This document shows, piece after piece, positions 15,713-25,358 of a stretch of DNA of 64,000 bases. The position numbers were made by a program, and so were the translations under genes. Origin of the DNA: Loktanella salsilacus. Lineage in GTDB: Bacteria; Pseudomonadota; Alphaproteobacteria; Rhodobacterales; Rhodobacteraceae. The stretch's first letter is position 1, and the number at the start of each line of letters is the position of its first letter. The stretch covers positions 48,693-112,692 of the forward strand of contig NZ_FOTF01000012.1 of NCBI RefSeq assembly GCF_900114485.1, written 5' to 3'. Below the pieces are notes generated by a model. It was not told the origin of the DNA and did no database searches. It saw nothing but the letters and a program-made list of their open reading frames with translations.

Positions 15713-18250
15713 ATGTTCCTTTCAATCTTTCAAAGCTTAACCGGCCTTATTTTTACCGGGACGTTTTTATACGCGATCCTGATGTCAGAGCGCCTGACGC
15801 GCGCGGTGCGGACCCAGCAGATCATGGTGGGCGCGGCCTTCGGGATTTTGGCGGCATCTTTGGCGTCGCAGGGACTTTCCATGCAGCCCTTGCATGCAGA
15901 GCTTGATATCAAAGCTGGGCCATTAATTTTCGCAGGCTATTTAGGTGGACCAATTGGTGCCTTGGTTGCAGCCGCCATGTGGACTTTGTTTCGGATATTG
16001 TTCGACGGTCAGGCTACCGGATTTTCACCGAACTTTGCTTTGGTGTTTCCAATCATCGGTCTTATCGTCCGATGTCTGGTGCCTTCAAAAAACCCAAATG
16101 TGATACCAAGCCGCGCCATCGTTTATATTTCACTCGGCTTTGTTATATTTCAAATTGGCCATGTTGTAGTACATCCTTTTATCTTCAACCCAGACAATAA
16201 ATGGGAATGTCTGCATAAAGCCGTTTTGGCGTCGACTTCTATCGGCGGTACATCGATTGCACTGACAACCCTGATTACCGTTATTGCCCAACACTTTGCC
16301 AGCCAAGTCTCAAAGGCCACGCTCCTGGCAAAGCGCCTTCATTTTGCGCTGAAACATACAAAAGTCGGATTGTTCGAGCGTGCGCTCGAAGATTACAGGG
16401 GGACGGTCGACGAGGTATACGTGTCGATTTACGGCTTATCCCCGGGGACAACGTCGGTCACGCGGTCAGAATGGCTTGGTTCCATTTACCCTGACGATGT
16501 CCCAACAGTCCTTGCGGCGATGCGAGAGATTAATTCACCAACGCATGATCAAGGTATATTTGACTATCGCATCATCAGACCCGATGGAAAAATTCGCGAT
16601 ATACACGAGAATTGGATTGGCGAATTTGATCGCAATGGCAAGAAGCTTGGGATCATTGCAATCCACTTCGACGTGACCGATATCAGAGAGGCTGAGCGCG
16701 TTCACCTTGAATCAATGGCGCGTGTGGCTTTGATTGCCGATAATTTACCCGGTGTCGTCTTTCAAATTGACATCACCGATCCGAACAACACCAATATTAT
16801 CTACATCGGCCCCAAATGCCTGTCACTTTGGGGATATACCGACCAAGAGCTTTATGCCGATAATTCCCTACTTTTAACAGCGCATGATCCTCAGGATCGT
16901 CCTGTATTTTTAGCCGCAGTCCGGCAAAGCATCACAACTGCCACGCCCTTTTCGCACCGCTATATGATTACGGCGCGGGACGGCAGCACGCGCTGGCTTG
17001 AATTTCGCGGCGGCCCAATTTTTTCAAATGATCGCGTTATGATCGAGGCGATCATTCTTGACGTCACTAGCGAGGTGCAGGTTCAACAGCAGATCGAAAA
17101 AGAGCGGGAAATCTCTCATCGGGCGCAGAAGATCGAAAGTATTGGCCAACTGACCGGCGGAGTCGCACATGACTTCAACAACCTGCTTGCCGTGATCCTT
17201 GGCAACCTTGAATTGCTAATGGATGAAACAGATCCGGCGATGCATGCCGAATTGATCACCAATGCGATCACGGCGACCATGCGTGGCGCTGAATTGACCA
17301 AAAGCATGCTTTCTTTCGCCCGCAAGGCACGGCTGACGCCCGTTATATTAGACTTGAACGCAGTTGTGCGCGATGCGCAAACATGGATTGGCCGCACTAT
17401 GCCGAAAAGCGTGGTGATCGACACCTCTTTATCTGCGAATTTATGGCCTATAGAGGCTGACCTGAGTTCGCTTGAAAACTCTTTGCTTAACTTAATTCTA
17501 AACGCGCGCGATGCGATGTTGGGGTCGGGCAATGTGACCATTGCAACGTCAAACGTTGTGATCGACGCCTCTGATATACAAAACCAGCAAGGCGAACTTG
17601 CCCCCGGTCGCTATGTGATGCTGTCCGCCAAAGATACGGGCGAAGGCATTGCGCCAGACAACCTTGCCCTGATATTTGAGCCGTTTTTTACCACAAAGCG
17701 GCAGGGCGAAGGGTCGGGCCTAGGCCTGTCGATGATTGTTGGCTTTATGAAACAATCTGGTGGAACGGTTCAGGTTGAATCCAATCCAGACCAAGGAACG
17801 ACATTTAAACTGTACTTTCCTGCAGCAAACACGGCCGATACGTCCGCCGAAGCATCGAAAACGGAAAAGACGGAAGCGGGCACATCTTTGGGACGGATTC
17901 TTGTCGCCGAAGATGAACACGCGGTGCGCGCTGCAATTGTGACAATGCTAGAACGTGCTGGTTATCTTGTCACGCAAACCGCGTCGGGCGATGAAGCCTA
18001 TTCCGTATTTAGCAAAGACCCGACCTTTGATCTGCTTTTGACCGATATCGTCATGCCGGGGAAATTGCAGGGCACCCATTTGGCGCAGAAAATTAGGCAC
18101 AAATGGCCTGACCTGCCCATCGTCTTTATGTCCGGCTACGCGAGCGACGCGCACATGAATTGCGATGGGGTCAAAGCCGGTGATACCCGGCTGATGAAAC
18201 CTGTCCGCCGGGCCGATTTGCTGGCCGCGTTGGCAAAAGCGCTGGAATAA
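15713..18250 (+). CDS. hybrid sensor histidine kinase with LytS-type membrane input, PAS domains and receiver
   Basis: Sensor kinase of about 845 residues. Residues 1 to about 195 are a multi-span 5TM-5TMR_LYT type region (KAGPLIFAGYLGGPIGALVAAAMWTLFR). Two PAS-type segments follow (around 230-335 and 350-455). The dimerisation and phosphoacceptor box is IGQLTGGVAHDFNNLLAVILGNLELL with His485. The ATPase domain has N box NSLLNLILNARDAM and G box DTGEGIAPDNLALIFEPFFTTKRQGEGSGLGLSM. A C-terminal receiver has the phosphoacceptor Asp778 in LLLTDIVMPG. The ATG at 15713 follows GGAGG at ideal spacing. AT-richer than its neighbours between about 16 and 17 kb. No partner response regulator adjoins. 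Confidence 0.92.
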   Translation: MFLSIFQSLTGLIFTGTFLYAILMSERLTRAVRTQQIMVGAAFGILAASLASQGLSMQPLHAELDIKAGPLIFAGYLGGPIGALVAAAMWTLFRILFDGQATGFSPNFALVFPIIGLIVRCLVPSKNPNVIPSRAIVYISLGFVIFQIGHVVVHPFIFNPDNKWECLHKAVLASTSIGGTSIALTTLITVIAQHFASQVSKATLLAKRLHFALKHTKVGLFERALEDYRGTVDEVYVSIYGLSPGTTSVTRSEWLGSIYPDDVPTVLAAMREINSPTHDQGIFDYRIIRPDGKIRDIHENWIGEFDRNGKKLGIIAIHFDVTDIREAERVHLESMARVALIADNLPGVVFQIDITDPNNTNIIYIGPKCLSLWGYTDQELYADNSLLLTAHDPQDRPVFLAAVRQSITTATPFSHRYMITARDGSTRWLEFRGGPIFSNDRVMIEAIILDVTSEVQVQQQIEKEREISHRAQKIESIGQLTGGVAHDFNNLLAVILGNLELLMDETDPAMHAELITNAITATMRGAELTKSMLSFARKARLTPVILDLNAVVRDAQTWIGRTMPKSVVIDTSLSANLWPIEADLSSLENSLLNLILNARDAMLGSGNVTIATSNVVIDASDIQNQQGELAPGRYVMLSAKDTGEGIAPDNLALIFEPFFTTKRQGEGSGLGLSMIVGFMKQSGGTVQVESNPDQGTTFKLYFPAANTADTSAEASKTEKTEAGTSLGRILVAEDEHAVRAAIVTMLERAGYLVTQTASGDEAYSVFSKDPTFDLLLTDIVMPGKLQGTHLAQKIRHKWPDLPIVFMSGYASDAHMNCDGVKAGDTRLMKPVRRADLLAALAKALE

Positions 18251-18266
18251 CGCGCAGTCCAATTGC

Positions 18267-18308
18267 GGGCCGCAGCACTGATGCCGGGCGGCGGGAACAC
18301 TGCGGCCC
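18267..18308 (+). terminator. possible terminator after the hybrid kinase gene
   Basis: GGGCCGCAG (18267-18275) pairs perfectly with CTGCGGCCC (18300-18308) around a 24-base loop and is followed by TTTC. The large loop and short T-run make this a weak candidate. Confidence 0.35.
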
Positions 18309-18343
18309 TTTCAAACAAATGCCGCCCACCTTAAGTCATTCAC

Positions 18344-19177
18344 ATGCGCCCCTTTTCGAAAATGAACCCGATGCCCGCAGCGCCAGACCAAAACGCACAG
18401 GCGGTTCAGGCCGCGGTTGACGCTTTTGTGCGGCGGCATTTCCACTTGGGCGCGACCCTGCGACTGCATCGCAGTGCGCTTGGCTGGGACCTGCTTCGCG
18501 CGCCGATCAACGTGGCGCTTGCGCCGATCTTTTTGCTGATGGCGCTGGTCGCCCTTGTGGCGCGGCTTATCAAACTTCGCCGTTTTAGCGCGTGGCTCAT
18601 GGCGCGGCGGGTGCTGCTGCGCACCTCTGTCGCGCGCAAGATCGAGGCGGATATCGCAACCGATTTGCTGCAAGCTGCGCCCCTTACCGCGCGCAGCCAA
18701 GCGTTGATCGACGACTACACCTCGGTCCGTTCTGCTGTGGCGGAAATCACGACATCGCTGATTGTGCTGACGACCGGCTGGCTGCTGTTCGGCACGGCCA
18801 CGCCGGGGATCGCGTCGCTGGCGCCCGCCGTATCGGGCTATGTCGGGCATGCGACGGCGGTCACGAACTTTCCGCTGGGATCGACGCTGGGCGGCGCGTG
18901 GTATGGTGTGTTTCCCGTCGCGCTGCCGGTCTGGTTTGTCATCGCCATCGGCGCAGGGCTTGCCATGTCGGCGTCCGTCGTCACGACATTTGCGGGTATC
19001 ATCGCAGACCCGGTGCAGGCGCATCTGGGGATTCACCGCCGCCGATTGATCCGCCTGCTGGGCAAAATCTCCCTGATCGAGGGCGGCTCCCCCGGTCTGG
19101 CACCGGAACATATCCTGGCCCGCGTTGCTGATCTGATGGACGCAGGCATCAGTTTGCTACGTGTCTTTCGGTCATAG
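18344..19177 (+). CDS. uncharacterised membrane protein (possibly DUF6635 family)
   Basis: A 277-residue protein of unknown function. The N terminus is polar (VDAFVRRHFHLGATLRLHRSALGWDLLRAPINVAL), then come hydrophobic segments at APIFLLMALVALVARL, LIVLTTGWLLFGT and VALPVWFVIAIGAGLAMSASVVTTFAG. The C terminus is an amphipathic tail. It resembles a family common in Rhodobacterales that I recall as DUF6635, but I cannot check this. The start is uncertain: no clear ribosome binding site precedes 18344, and in-frame ATGs occur 6 and 9 codons later. It is a single gene between the hybrid kinase and an ABC importer. Confidence 0.7.
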   Translation: MRPFSKMNPMPAAPDQNAQAVQAAVDAFVRRHFHLGATLRLHRSALGWDLLRAPINVALAPIFLLMALVALVARLIKLRRFSAWLMARRVLLRTSVARKIEADIATDLLQAAPLTARSQALIDDYTSVRSAVAEITTSLIVLTTGWLLFGTATPGIASLAPAVSGYVGHATAVTNFPLGSTLGGAWYGVFPVALPVWFVIAIGAGLAMSASVVTTFAGIIADPVQAHLGIHRRRLIRLLGKISLIEGGSPGLAPEHILARVADLMDAGISLLRVFRS

Positions 19178-19398
19178 ACTAAAGGCTTTGCGGGGCTGCA
19201 ATCGCCCGGCAGCGCAGTCATTTTGTTACACGTTACAGCGCAATATTGGGCGACCATATCAAGGCCAATCCCACGCGCGTTTTCACGTCTGAACCTCAAG
19301 ATTTTGACAACGCAGGATTTTCCCCGCAATATGGCCTGCGCTCATTAAGAGGCGCACGTAATTTATTGACGAAAAAGACGACAACAGGGATTCCGAAT

Positions 19399-20976
19399 AT
19401 GCACAAGACAGTCACCACCAAAGGCCGCACCAGCCTGAACCGCCGCTCTTTTCTGGGCCGCGCGTCTGCGCTTGCGATGACGGCGGCGGTTGGCAGCGCG
19501 ATGCTGGCAAGCGGCGCGCGGGCGCAGACGGCTGTGAAGGGCGGGACGCTGAAGATGGGCCTTGGCGGCGGCGGCAGCACGGACAGCCTTGATCCGGCGC
19601 TGGCGGCGAACCCTGTCACGTTCCACCTGATGCGGACGCTGGGCGAGCAGTTGGTGGATGTCACCCCCGACGGGCAGTTGGAAATGCGTCTGGCCGAAGA
19701 GGTCGATAGCGACGCCGAAGCGAAGGTCTGGCGGTTCAAGATCCGCCAAGGTGTCACGTTCCACAACGGCGCGGTGATGACGCCAGACGATGTGCTGGCC
19801 ACGCTAGAGCGGCACTCGGACGAGGATTCTCAGTCCGGCGCTCTTGGCATCATGCAGGGCATTGAATCCATGCGCGTCGATGGCGACTGGGTCGAGGTCA
19901 CGCTGACCACGGCGAACGCCGACCTGCCCTATCTGATGGCCGATTATCACCTGCAGATCCAGCCAAACGGCGGCCGCGACGATGCGGCAGCAGGCATTGG
20001 CGCTGGCGCGTATAAGATCGTCGCGCAGGAACCCGGCGTGCGCTATACCTTTGAAAAGCATGCAGAGTATTGGGACAGCGAGCGCGGTCACTACGACGCG
20101 GTGGAATTCCTTGTAATCAACGATGCCACCGCCCGGATGGCGGCGCTGCAGTCCGGCCAGGTGCATATTGCCAACCTCGTGGAGCCTAAGGTTGCGGGCC
20201 TGCTGAACCGTGCGCCAACGCTCGAGGTCAAGAGCGTCTCTGGCCGCGGTCACTACGTCTTTGTCATGCACACCGACACCGCGCCGTTTGATAATGCCGA
20301 CCTGCGTTTGGCCCTTAAATACGCCGTCAACCGCGCGGAAATGGTCGACAAGATCCTGCAGGGTTTTGGCACGATCGGCAACGACACCCCGATCAACGCC
20401 GCCTATCCGCTGTTTGACGACAGCCTGCCGCAGCGCACCTTTGACATCGAAAAGGCCGCCGCGCACTACAAGGCGTCCGGCCACGACGGCAGCCCGATCG
20501 TGCTGAAGGTCGCGGATACCGCGTTCCCCGGCGCTGTCGATGCCGCCGCGCTGTTCCAGCAATCCGCCGCCGCGGCTGGCATTCCGCTGGAAATCCAGCG
20601 CGTGCCCAACGATGGCTACTGGTCCGAGGTCTGGAACAAAGAGCCGTTCTGCGCATCCTATTGGGGCGGCCGCCCGGTGCAGGACCAGATGTACACGACC
20701 GCCTATCTGTCGACGGCAGACTGGAACGACACCCGGTTCACGAACGCAGCCTTCGACGATCTGCTGCTGCAAGCCCGGGCCGAACTGGATCCCGCCGCGC
20801 GCACCGCGACCTATGCGCAAATGGGCGCCATTGTGCATGACGAAGGCGGCGTGATCGTGCCGATGTTCAACGACTTCATCGAAGCGGTCAGCAATGACGT
20901 GCAGGGCTGGGTCGCGGACGGCGGCGGCGACACGATGAACGGCCTTGCACCGCACAAGACGTGGTTGGCCAGCTAA
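19399..20976 (+). CDS. ABC transporter substrate-binding protein, family 5, Tat-exported
   Basis: Periplasmic receptor of the second oligopeptide-type importer, about 525 residues. The N terminus carries a twin-arginine signal (LNRRSFLGRASALAMTAAVGSAMLASGARAQ), unlike the other two binding proteins in this window, which have Sec signals. Family landmarks are DPALAANPVTFHLMRTLGEQL, FKIRQGVTFHNGAVMTPDDVLATLERH and LRLALKYAVNRAEMVDKIL. The ATG at 19399 fits the signal peptide; the upstream extension is not protein-like. First gene of a four-gene operon. Substrate unknown. Confidence 0.93.
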   Translation: MHKTVTTKGRTSLNRRSFLGRASALAMTAAVGSAMLASGARAQTAVKGGTLKMGLGGGGSTDSLDPALAANPVTFHLMRTLGEQLVDVTPDGQLEMRLAEEVDSDAEAKVWRFKIRQGVTFHNGAVMTPDDVLATLERHSDEDSQSGALGIMQGIESMRVDGDWVEVTLTTANADLPYLMADYHLQIQPNGGRDDAAAGIGAGAYKIVAQEPGVRYTFEKHAEYWDSERGHYDAVEFLVINDATARMAALQSGQVHIANLVEPKVAGLLNRAPTLEVKSVSGRGHYVFVMHTDTAPFDNADLRLALKYAVNRAEMVDKILQGFGTIGNDTPINAAYPLFDDSLPQRTFDIEKAAAHYKASGHDGSPIVLKVADTAFPGAVDAAALFQQSAAAAGIPLEIQRVPNDGYWSEVWNKEPFCASYWGGRPVQDQMYTTAYLSTADWNDTRFTNAAFDDLLLQARAELDPAARTATYAQMGAIVHDEGGVIVPMFNDFIEAVSNDVQGWVADGGGDTMNGLAPHKTWLAS

Positions 20977-20977
20977 G

Positions 20978-21940
20978 GTGACGCGCAACCCGATTGTCTT
21001 TTTGTTGGCCCAGCGTTTATCGCTGGGCCTACTCTTGCTGCTCGCGGCCTCTGCCTTGATCTTTATGGGCACCGAGATTTTGCCCGGCGATGTGGCCCAG
21101 TCCATCCTTGGCCAAAGCGCGACACCGCAGGCGCTGGCGAACCTGCGCAACGAGCTTGGCCTGAACGAGCCTGCCTTGGCGCGCTACTTTGATTGGCTGG
21201 GCGGCATTCTGCGCGGCGATCTGGGCACGGCGCTGACCAATGGTCAGGATATCTGGACCGCCATGTCGGGGCGGCTGGCCAATACGCTGTTTCTGGCAAG
21301 CTGCGCTGCGATCATTGCCGTGCCGCTGGCGATCATCCTTGGCGTCATCGCGGTGCGCTACCGCGGGCAATGGCCGGACAAGCTGATCTCTGGCATCACG
21401 CTGACATCGGTATCGATCCCGGAATTTATGCTGGGCTATATCGCGATGTTCGTTCTGACGGTGCAGTTCCGCATCTTTCCATCCGTATCCACGATCTACG
21501 ACAGCATGAGCCTTGGCGAAAAGCTGCATGCCGTGGCAATCCCGGTGCTGGTGTTGGTGCTGGTCGTGCTGGGCCATATGATGCGCATGACGCGGGCCGC
21601 GATCCTGAACGTGATGCAATCGGCCTATATTGAAACCGCCGAGCTGAAGGGCCTGCGCCCGATCACCGTGATCGCCCGCCACGCCTTTCCCAACGCCATC
21701 GCGCCTGTGGTCAACGTGGTCATGCTGAACATGGCCTATCTGATCGTCGGCGTTGTGGTGGTCGAGGTGGTCTTTGTCTTTCCCGGCATGGGCCAATACC
21801 TTGTCGATCACGTCACCAAGCGTGACGTGCCTGTTGTGCAGGCCTGCGGGCTTGTCTTTGCTGCCGTTTATATCGGCCTGAATATGGTGGCTGATATCGT
21901 GTCGATCCTGTCCAACCCCCGCCTGCGGCACCCGAAATGA
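20978..21940 (+). CDS. ABC transporter permease, DppB type
   Basis: Membrane subunit of the second importer, about 320 residues. It has the DppB pattern: N-terminal span FLLAQRLSLGLLLLLAASALIFMGTEILPGDVAQ, then QSATPQALANLRNELGLNEPALARYFDWLGGILRGDLG, and the EAA loop YIETAELKGLRPITVIARHAFPNAIAP. A GTG at 20978, one base after the preceding stop, is the most natural start; a TTG at 20945 would overlap the binding-protein gene. Confidence 0.92.
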   Translation: MTRNPIVFLLAQRLSLGLLLLLAASALIFMGTEILPGDVAQSILGQSATPQALANLRNELGLNEPALARYFDWLGGILRGDLGTALTNGQDIWTAMSGRLANTLFLASCAAIIAVPLAIILGVIAVRYRGQWPDKLISGITLTSVSIPEFMLGYIAMFVLTVQFRIFPSVSTIYDSMSLGEKLHAVAIPVLVLVLVVLGHMMRMTRAAILNVMQSAYIETAELKGLRPITVIARHAFPNAIAPVVNVVMLNMAYLIVGVVVVEVVFVFPGMGQYLVDHVTKRDVPVVQACGLVFAAVYIGLNMVADIVSILSNPRLRHPK

Positions 21941-22755
21941 GGGGGATACCTGTTTCCGCCCTGATCGGGCTCGCCTTTGTCGCGCTTTATGCCTTTGGCG
22001 CGATTTTTGCAGGCTTCATCGCCCCCTACGGCATGGCCGAAGTCGTCGGCGATGTGTGGGAGCCTGCGTCATCCGCCCACCTGCTGGGTACCGATAGCAT
22101 TGGCCGCGATCTGCTGAGCCGGATCATCTTTGGCGGGCAGACGACGATCTTTGTCGCCACCGCCGCCACGATCCTCAGCTTTACCGTGGGGTCGATCATG
22201 GGGCTGACCGCCGCTGTGGCAGGCGGCTGGGTTGACCAGTTTCTGTCGCGGTTTGTCGATCTGATCATGTCGATCCCGGCGCTGATCTTTGCCCTTGTCG
22301 TGTTGTCGGTGATGCCCGTCACCCTGCCCGTCCTGATCGTCGTCATGGGCCTGCTGGACGCCACCCGCGTCTTTCGTTTGTCCCGCGCCGTCGCCGTCGA
22401 TATCACCGTGATGGATTACGTGGAGGCCGCCCGCCTGCGCGGCGAAGGCAACCGCTGGATCATCTTCCACGAGATCCTGCCAAACGCCCTGTCGCCGCTG
22501 GTCGCCGAAATGGGCCTGCGGTTCATCTTTATGGTGCTGTTCATCTCGACCCTGTCGTTCCTCGGGCTTGGCGTGCAACCCCCCTTGGCGGATTGGGGCG
22601 GTATCGTGAAGGAAAACAAAGACGGTATCGTCTACGGCATCCCTGCCGCGCTGATCCCGGCCTTTGCCATCGCGACGCTCGCGATCTCTGTCAATCTGGT
22701 GGCGGACTGGGTGCTGAGCCGCACCGCCAGCCTGAAAGGAGGCCGGGATGGATGA
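21937..22755 (+). CDS. ABC transporter permease, DppC type
   Basis: Second membrane subunit of the importer, 272 residues. It carries GTDSIGRDLLSRIIFGGQTTIF and the EAA loop MDYVEAARLRGEGNRWIIFHEILPN. The N terminus is shorter than in most DppC proteins. The start overlaps the previous stop (ATGA), and the end overlaps the ATPase gene by 8 bp, so the four genes are translationally coupled. Confidence 0.93.
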   Translation: MRGIPVSALIGLAFVALYAFGAIFAGFIAPYGMAEVVGDVWEPASSAHLLGTDSIGRDLLSRIIFGGQTTIFVATAATILSFTVGSIMGLTAAVAGGWVDQFLSRFVDLIMSIPALIFALVVLSVMPVTLPVLIVVMGLLDATRVFRLSRAVAVDITVMDYVEAARLRGEGNRWIIFHEILPNALSPLVAEMGLRFIFMVLFISTLSFLGLGVQPPLADWGGIVKENKDGIVYGIPAALIPAFAIATLAISVNLVADWVLSRTASLKGGRDG

Positions 22756-24382
22756 TACCCTGCTTGATGTGCGCAATCTGACGATTGGCGCGACGGTCTA
22801 TCCGCCTGATGCCGCGCCCAAAGACATCTCTATCGTGCACGGCGTGTCGTTCACCCTAGCCAAGGGCCGCGTGCTGGGGCTGATCGGGGAATCCGGCGCG
22901 GGCAAGTCCACCATTGGCCTGTCCGCCATGGCCTACGGGCGCGGCGGCGTGCGGATCACCGGCGGTCAGGTGTTCCTGAATGGCCGCGATATCCTGCAAG
23001 AGCGCGCGGCGGGCCTGCGCAATTTGCGCGGGCAAGAGGTCACCTACGTCGCCCAATCCGCCGCCGCCGCCTTTAACCCCGCGATGCGCCTGATGGACCA
23101 AGTGGTCGAGGCCACGGTCCGCCACGGCCTTGCCACCCGGGCAGAGGCCGAGGCCCGCGCCGTGCAGCTGTTCGGCCAGCTGGGTCTGCCGGACCCGGAC
23201 AGCATTGGGCGGCGCTATCCGCACCAAGTCTCTGGCGGGCAATTGCAGCGCGTGATGACCGCCATGGCCCTGTGCCCGCGCCCGTCGCTGGTGATCTTTG
23301 ACGAGCCGACGACGGCGCTGGATGTCACCACGCAGATCGACGTGCTGTCGGCGATCAAAAAGGCCATTCAGGACACCGGTGTCGCCGCGCTTTACATCAC
23401 CCACGATCTGGCCGTCGTGGCGCAGGTGTCGGACGAGATTATGGTCCTCAAATCAGGCAAAACCATTGAACACGCGCAGGTGCGCCAGATCATCGAGGCC
23501 CCGCAACAGGACTACACCCGCGCCCTCGTGTCGGTCCGGTCCATCGACCACACGGAAAAAGAACCCGCCGCCCCGCTGCTGCGCGTGGACAACATGACCG
23601 CCCGCTATCCGGGGGTCAAACTGGACGTGCTCAAAGATGTCAGCGTCCAGATCGCGCCGGGGCAAACGCTGGCCGTGGTCGGCGAAAGCGGCTCTGGCAA
23701 ATCCACGCTGGCCCGCGTCGTCACCGGCCTGCTGCCGCCGTCTGACGGGCAGATCACATTCGACGGGCGCACCCTGCCCGCCGCGCTGGACGGCCGCGCC
23801 CGCGATGATCTGCGCGAATTGCAGATGATCTATCAAATGGCCGATACCGCGATGAACCCGCGCCACACCGTCGGCACCATCATCGGGCGCCCGCTAGAGT
23901 TCTACTTTGGCCTCAAAGGCGCGGCCAAACGCGCCCGCGTGCAAGAACTGCTAGACCAGATCGAGATGGGCAAAGGCTTTATCGACCGCTATCCGGCAGA
24001 GCTGTCGGGGGGCCAAAAGCAGCGCGTCTGCATCGCCCGCGCCCTGGCCGCCAAACCCCGCCTGATCATCTGCGACGAGGTCACATCCGCCCTTGATCCG
24101 CTGGTCGCCGACGGCATCCTGAAACTGCTGCTGGACCTGCAGGCGCAAGAAGGCGTCGCCTATATGTTCATCACCCACGACCTGGCCACCGTCAAAGCCA
24201 TCGCCGACCAAATCGCCGTCATGCACCGCGGCAAAGTCGTCCGATACGGCCCAAAATCACAGGTCCTCGCCCCGCCCTTCGACGATTACACAGACCTGCT
24301 ATTAGCCTCTGTGCCAGAGATGAAAGTCGGATGGCTCGAAAACGTCGTGGCTAGCCGCAAGATTGAAAGCGCGGGAAGGTAG
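22748..24382 (+). CDS. fused dipeptide-type ABC transporter ATPase with two cassettes
   Basis: ATPase of the second importer, 544 residues with two ABC domains. The first has Walker A GESGAGKS, signature VSGGQLQRV and Walker [13 protein letters not shown]. The second has [17 protein letters not shown] and [12 protein letters not shown]. The second cassette has [16 protein letters not shown] in place of the usual FQDP Q-loop text, a small oddity that keeps the glutamine. Fused organisation is the same as in the amide operon, while the third importer in the window has separate genes. Last gene of its operon. Confidence 0.93.
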   Translation: MDDTLLDVRNLTIGATVYPPDAAPKDISIVHGVSFTLAKGRVLGLIGESGAGKSTIGLSAMAYGRGGVRITGGQVFLNGRDILQERAAGLRNLRGQEVTYVAQSAAAAFNPAMRLMDQVVEATVRHGLATRAEAEARAVQLFGQLGLPDPDSIGRRYPHQVSGGQLQRVMTAMALCPRPSLVIFDEPTTALDVTTQIDVLSAIKKAIQDTGVAALYITHDLAVVAQVSDEIMVLKSGKTIEHAQVRQIIEAPQQDYTRALVSVRSIDHTEKEPAAPLLRVDNMTARYPGVKLDVLKDVSVQIAPGQTLAVVGESGSGKSTLARVVTGLLPPSDGQITFDGRTLPAALDGRARDDLRELQMIYQMADTAMNPRHTVGTIIGRPLEFYFGLKGAAKRARVQELLDQIEMGKGFIDRYPAELSGGQKQRVCIARALAAKPRLIICDEVTSALDPLVADGILKLLLDLQAQEGVAYMFITHDLATVKAIADQIAVMHRGKVVRYGPKSQVLAPPFDDYTDLLLASVPEMKVGWLENVVASRKIESAGR

Positions 24383-24480
24383 CGGGGCGTGGCGGGCAAC
24401 GCTTTGTGACTTGCAATCAGGCGCTTGCCCCACCTTAACTTCGCCAGCGAAACCCATCTTATCCACGAATGGACGATCCG

Positions 24481-25164
24481 ATGATCAAATTCTATTTTCA
24501 CCCCTCCCCGAACCCCGCCAAAGTCGCCCTGCTGCTGGAAGAGCTGGGCGTTGCCTATGACGCGGTTCCCGTGGACACCCGCAAAGGCGAGCAGTTCACG
24601 CCAGAATTCCTAGCGATCAACCCCAACGGCAAGACGCCCGCCATGACCGATGGCGACGCCAAACTGTTCGATAGCACCGCGATCTTGATGTATCTGGCCA
24701 ATAAAGAGGGTAAATTCCTGCCCGAAAACACACCAGAGGCGCAGGCGCAGTACCTGTCGTGGATGATGTTCGTCGCCAGTGGCATCGGCCCCTATTCGGG
24801 CCAAAGCGTGCACTTCAAGCACTTCGCGCCAGAGCCAAAAGACTATGCCGTCAACCGTTACGGCTATGAGGCAGAGCGTCACTGGGGCCTGATTGACCAG
24901 CGCCTTTCGGAAGGTCCCTATATGATGGGCGACACCTATACCGTTCTGGACATGGCCGTCTGGGGCTGGGCGCGCGCTGTGCCGTTTATCCTTGGCGCTG
25001 ACGCATGGGAAAATCTGCCCAACCTCAAGCGGTTGCTGGACGAAATTAATGCACGTCCCGCCGCAAAGGCCGCAGAGGCGATGTTCGCCAGCCATACCTT
25101 TAAAAAAGAGATGGACGACGATGCGAAGGCGATGATGTTCCCGCAGAACAAGCGCCTCGCGTAA
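24481..25164 (+). CDS. glutathione S-transferase family protein
   Basis: Cytosolic GST of about 227 residues. The thioredoxin-like N domain (IKFYFHPSPNPAKVALLLEELGVAYDAVPVDTRKGEQFTPEFLAINPNGKTPAMTDGDAKLFDSTAILMYL) has the cis-proline and the ES/DS glutathione-binding turn. An all-helical C domain follows. The pattern is closest to the YfcG/Ure2-like group, which often has disulfide-bond reductase activity. The ATG at 24481 is used; one four codons upstream (24469) is possible. Single gene with its own terminator hairpin downstream. Confidence 0.88.
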   Translation: MIKFYFHPSPNPAKVALLLEELGVAYDAVPVDTRKGEQFTPEFLAINPNGKTPAMTDGDAKLFDSTAILMYLANKEGKFLPENTPEAQAQYLSWMMFVASGIGPYSGQSVHFKHFAPEPKDYAVNRYGYEAERHWGLIDQRLSEGPYMMGDTYTVLDMAVWGWARAVPFILGADAWENLPNLKRLLDEINARPAAKAAEAMFASHTFKKEMDDDAKAMMFPQNKRLA

Positions 25165-25177
25165 CGCGATTGCGATG

Positions 25178-25202
25178 GGTCCGGCGCGATATGCGCCGGA
25201 CC
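25178..25202 (+). terminator. terminator hairpin after the GST gene
   Basis: A perfect 10-bp stem, GGTCCGGCGC with GCGCCGGACC, around the loop GATAT. It lies 13 bp after the GST stop. The following bases (TTGCCGACTT) are only mildly T-rich. Confidence 0.55.
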
Positions 25203-25358
25203 TTGCCGACTTGGACAGCGCTGCCGATTGCTGCCGCGATCAAGACTTTGCAGCGAACCCCTTTTTATATGCAGCATGCGCCAATTCGCCTTTCGGGTGG
25301 AAATGGCACAGCGTGCGGGGTCGATTTTAACACAATCTAAAGTATTACTGGACTCCGT

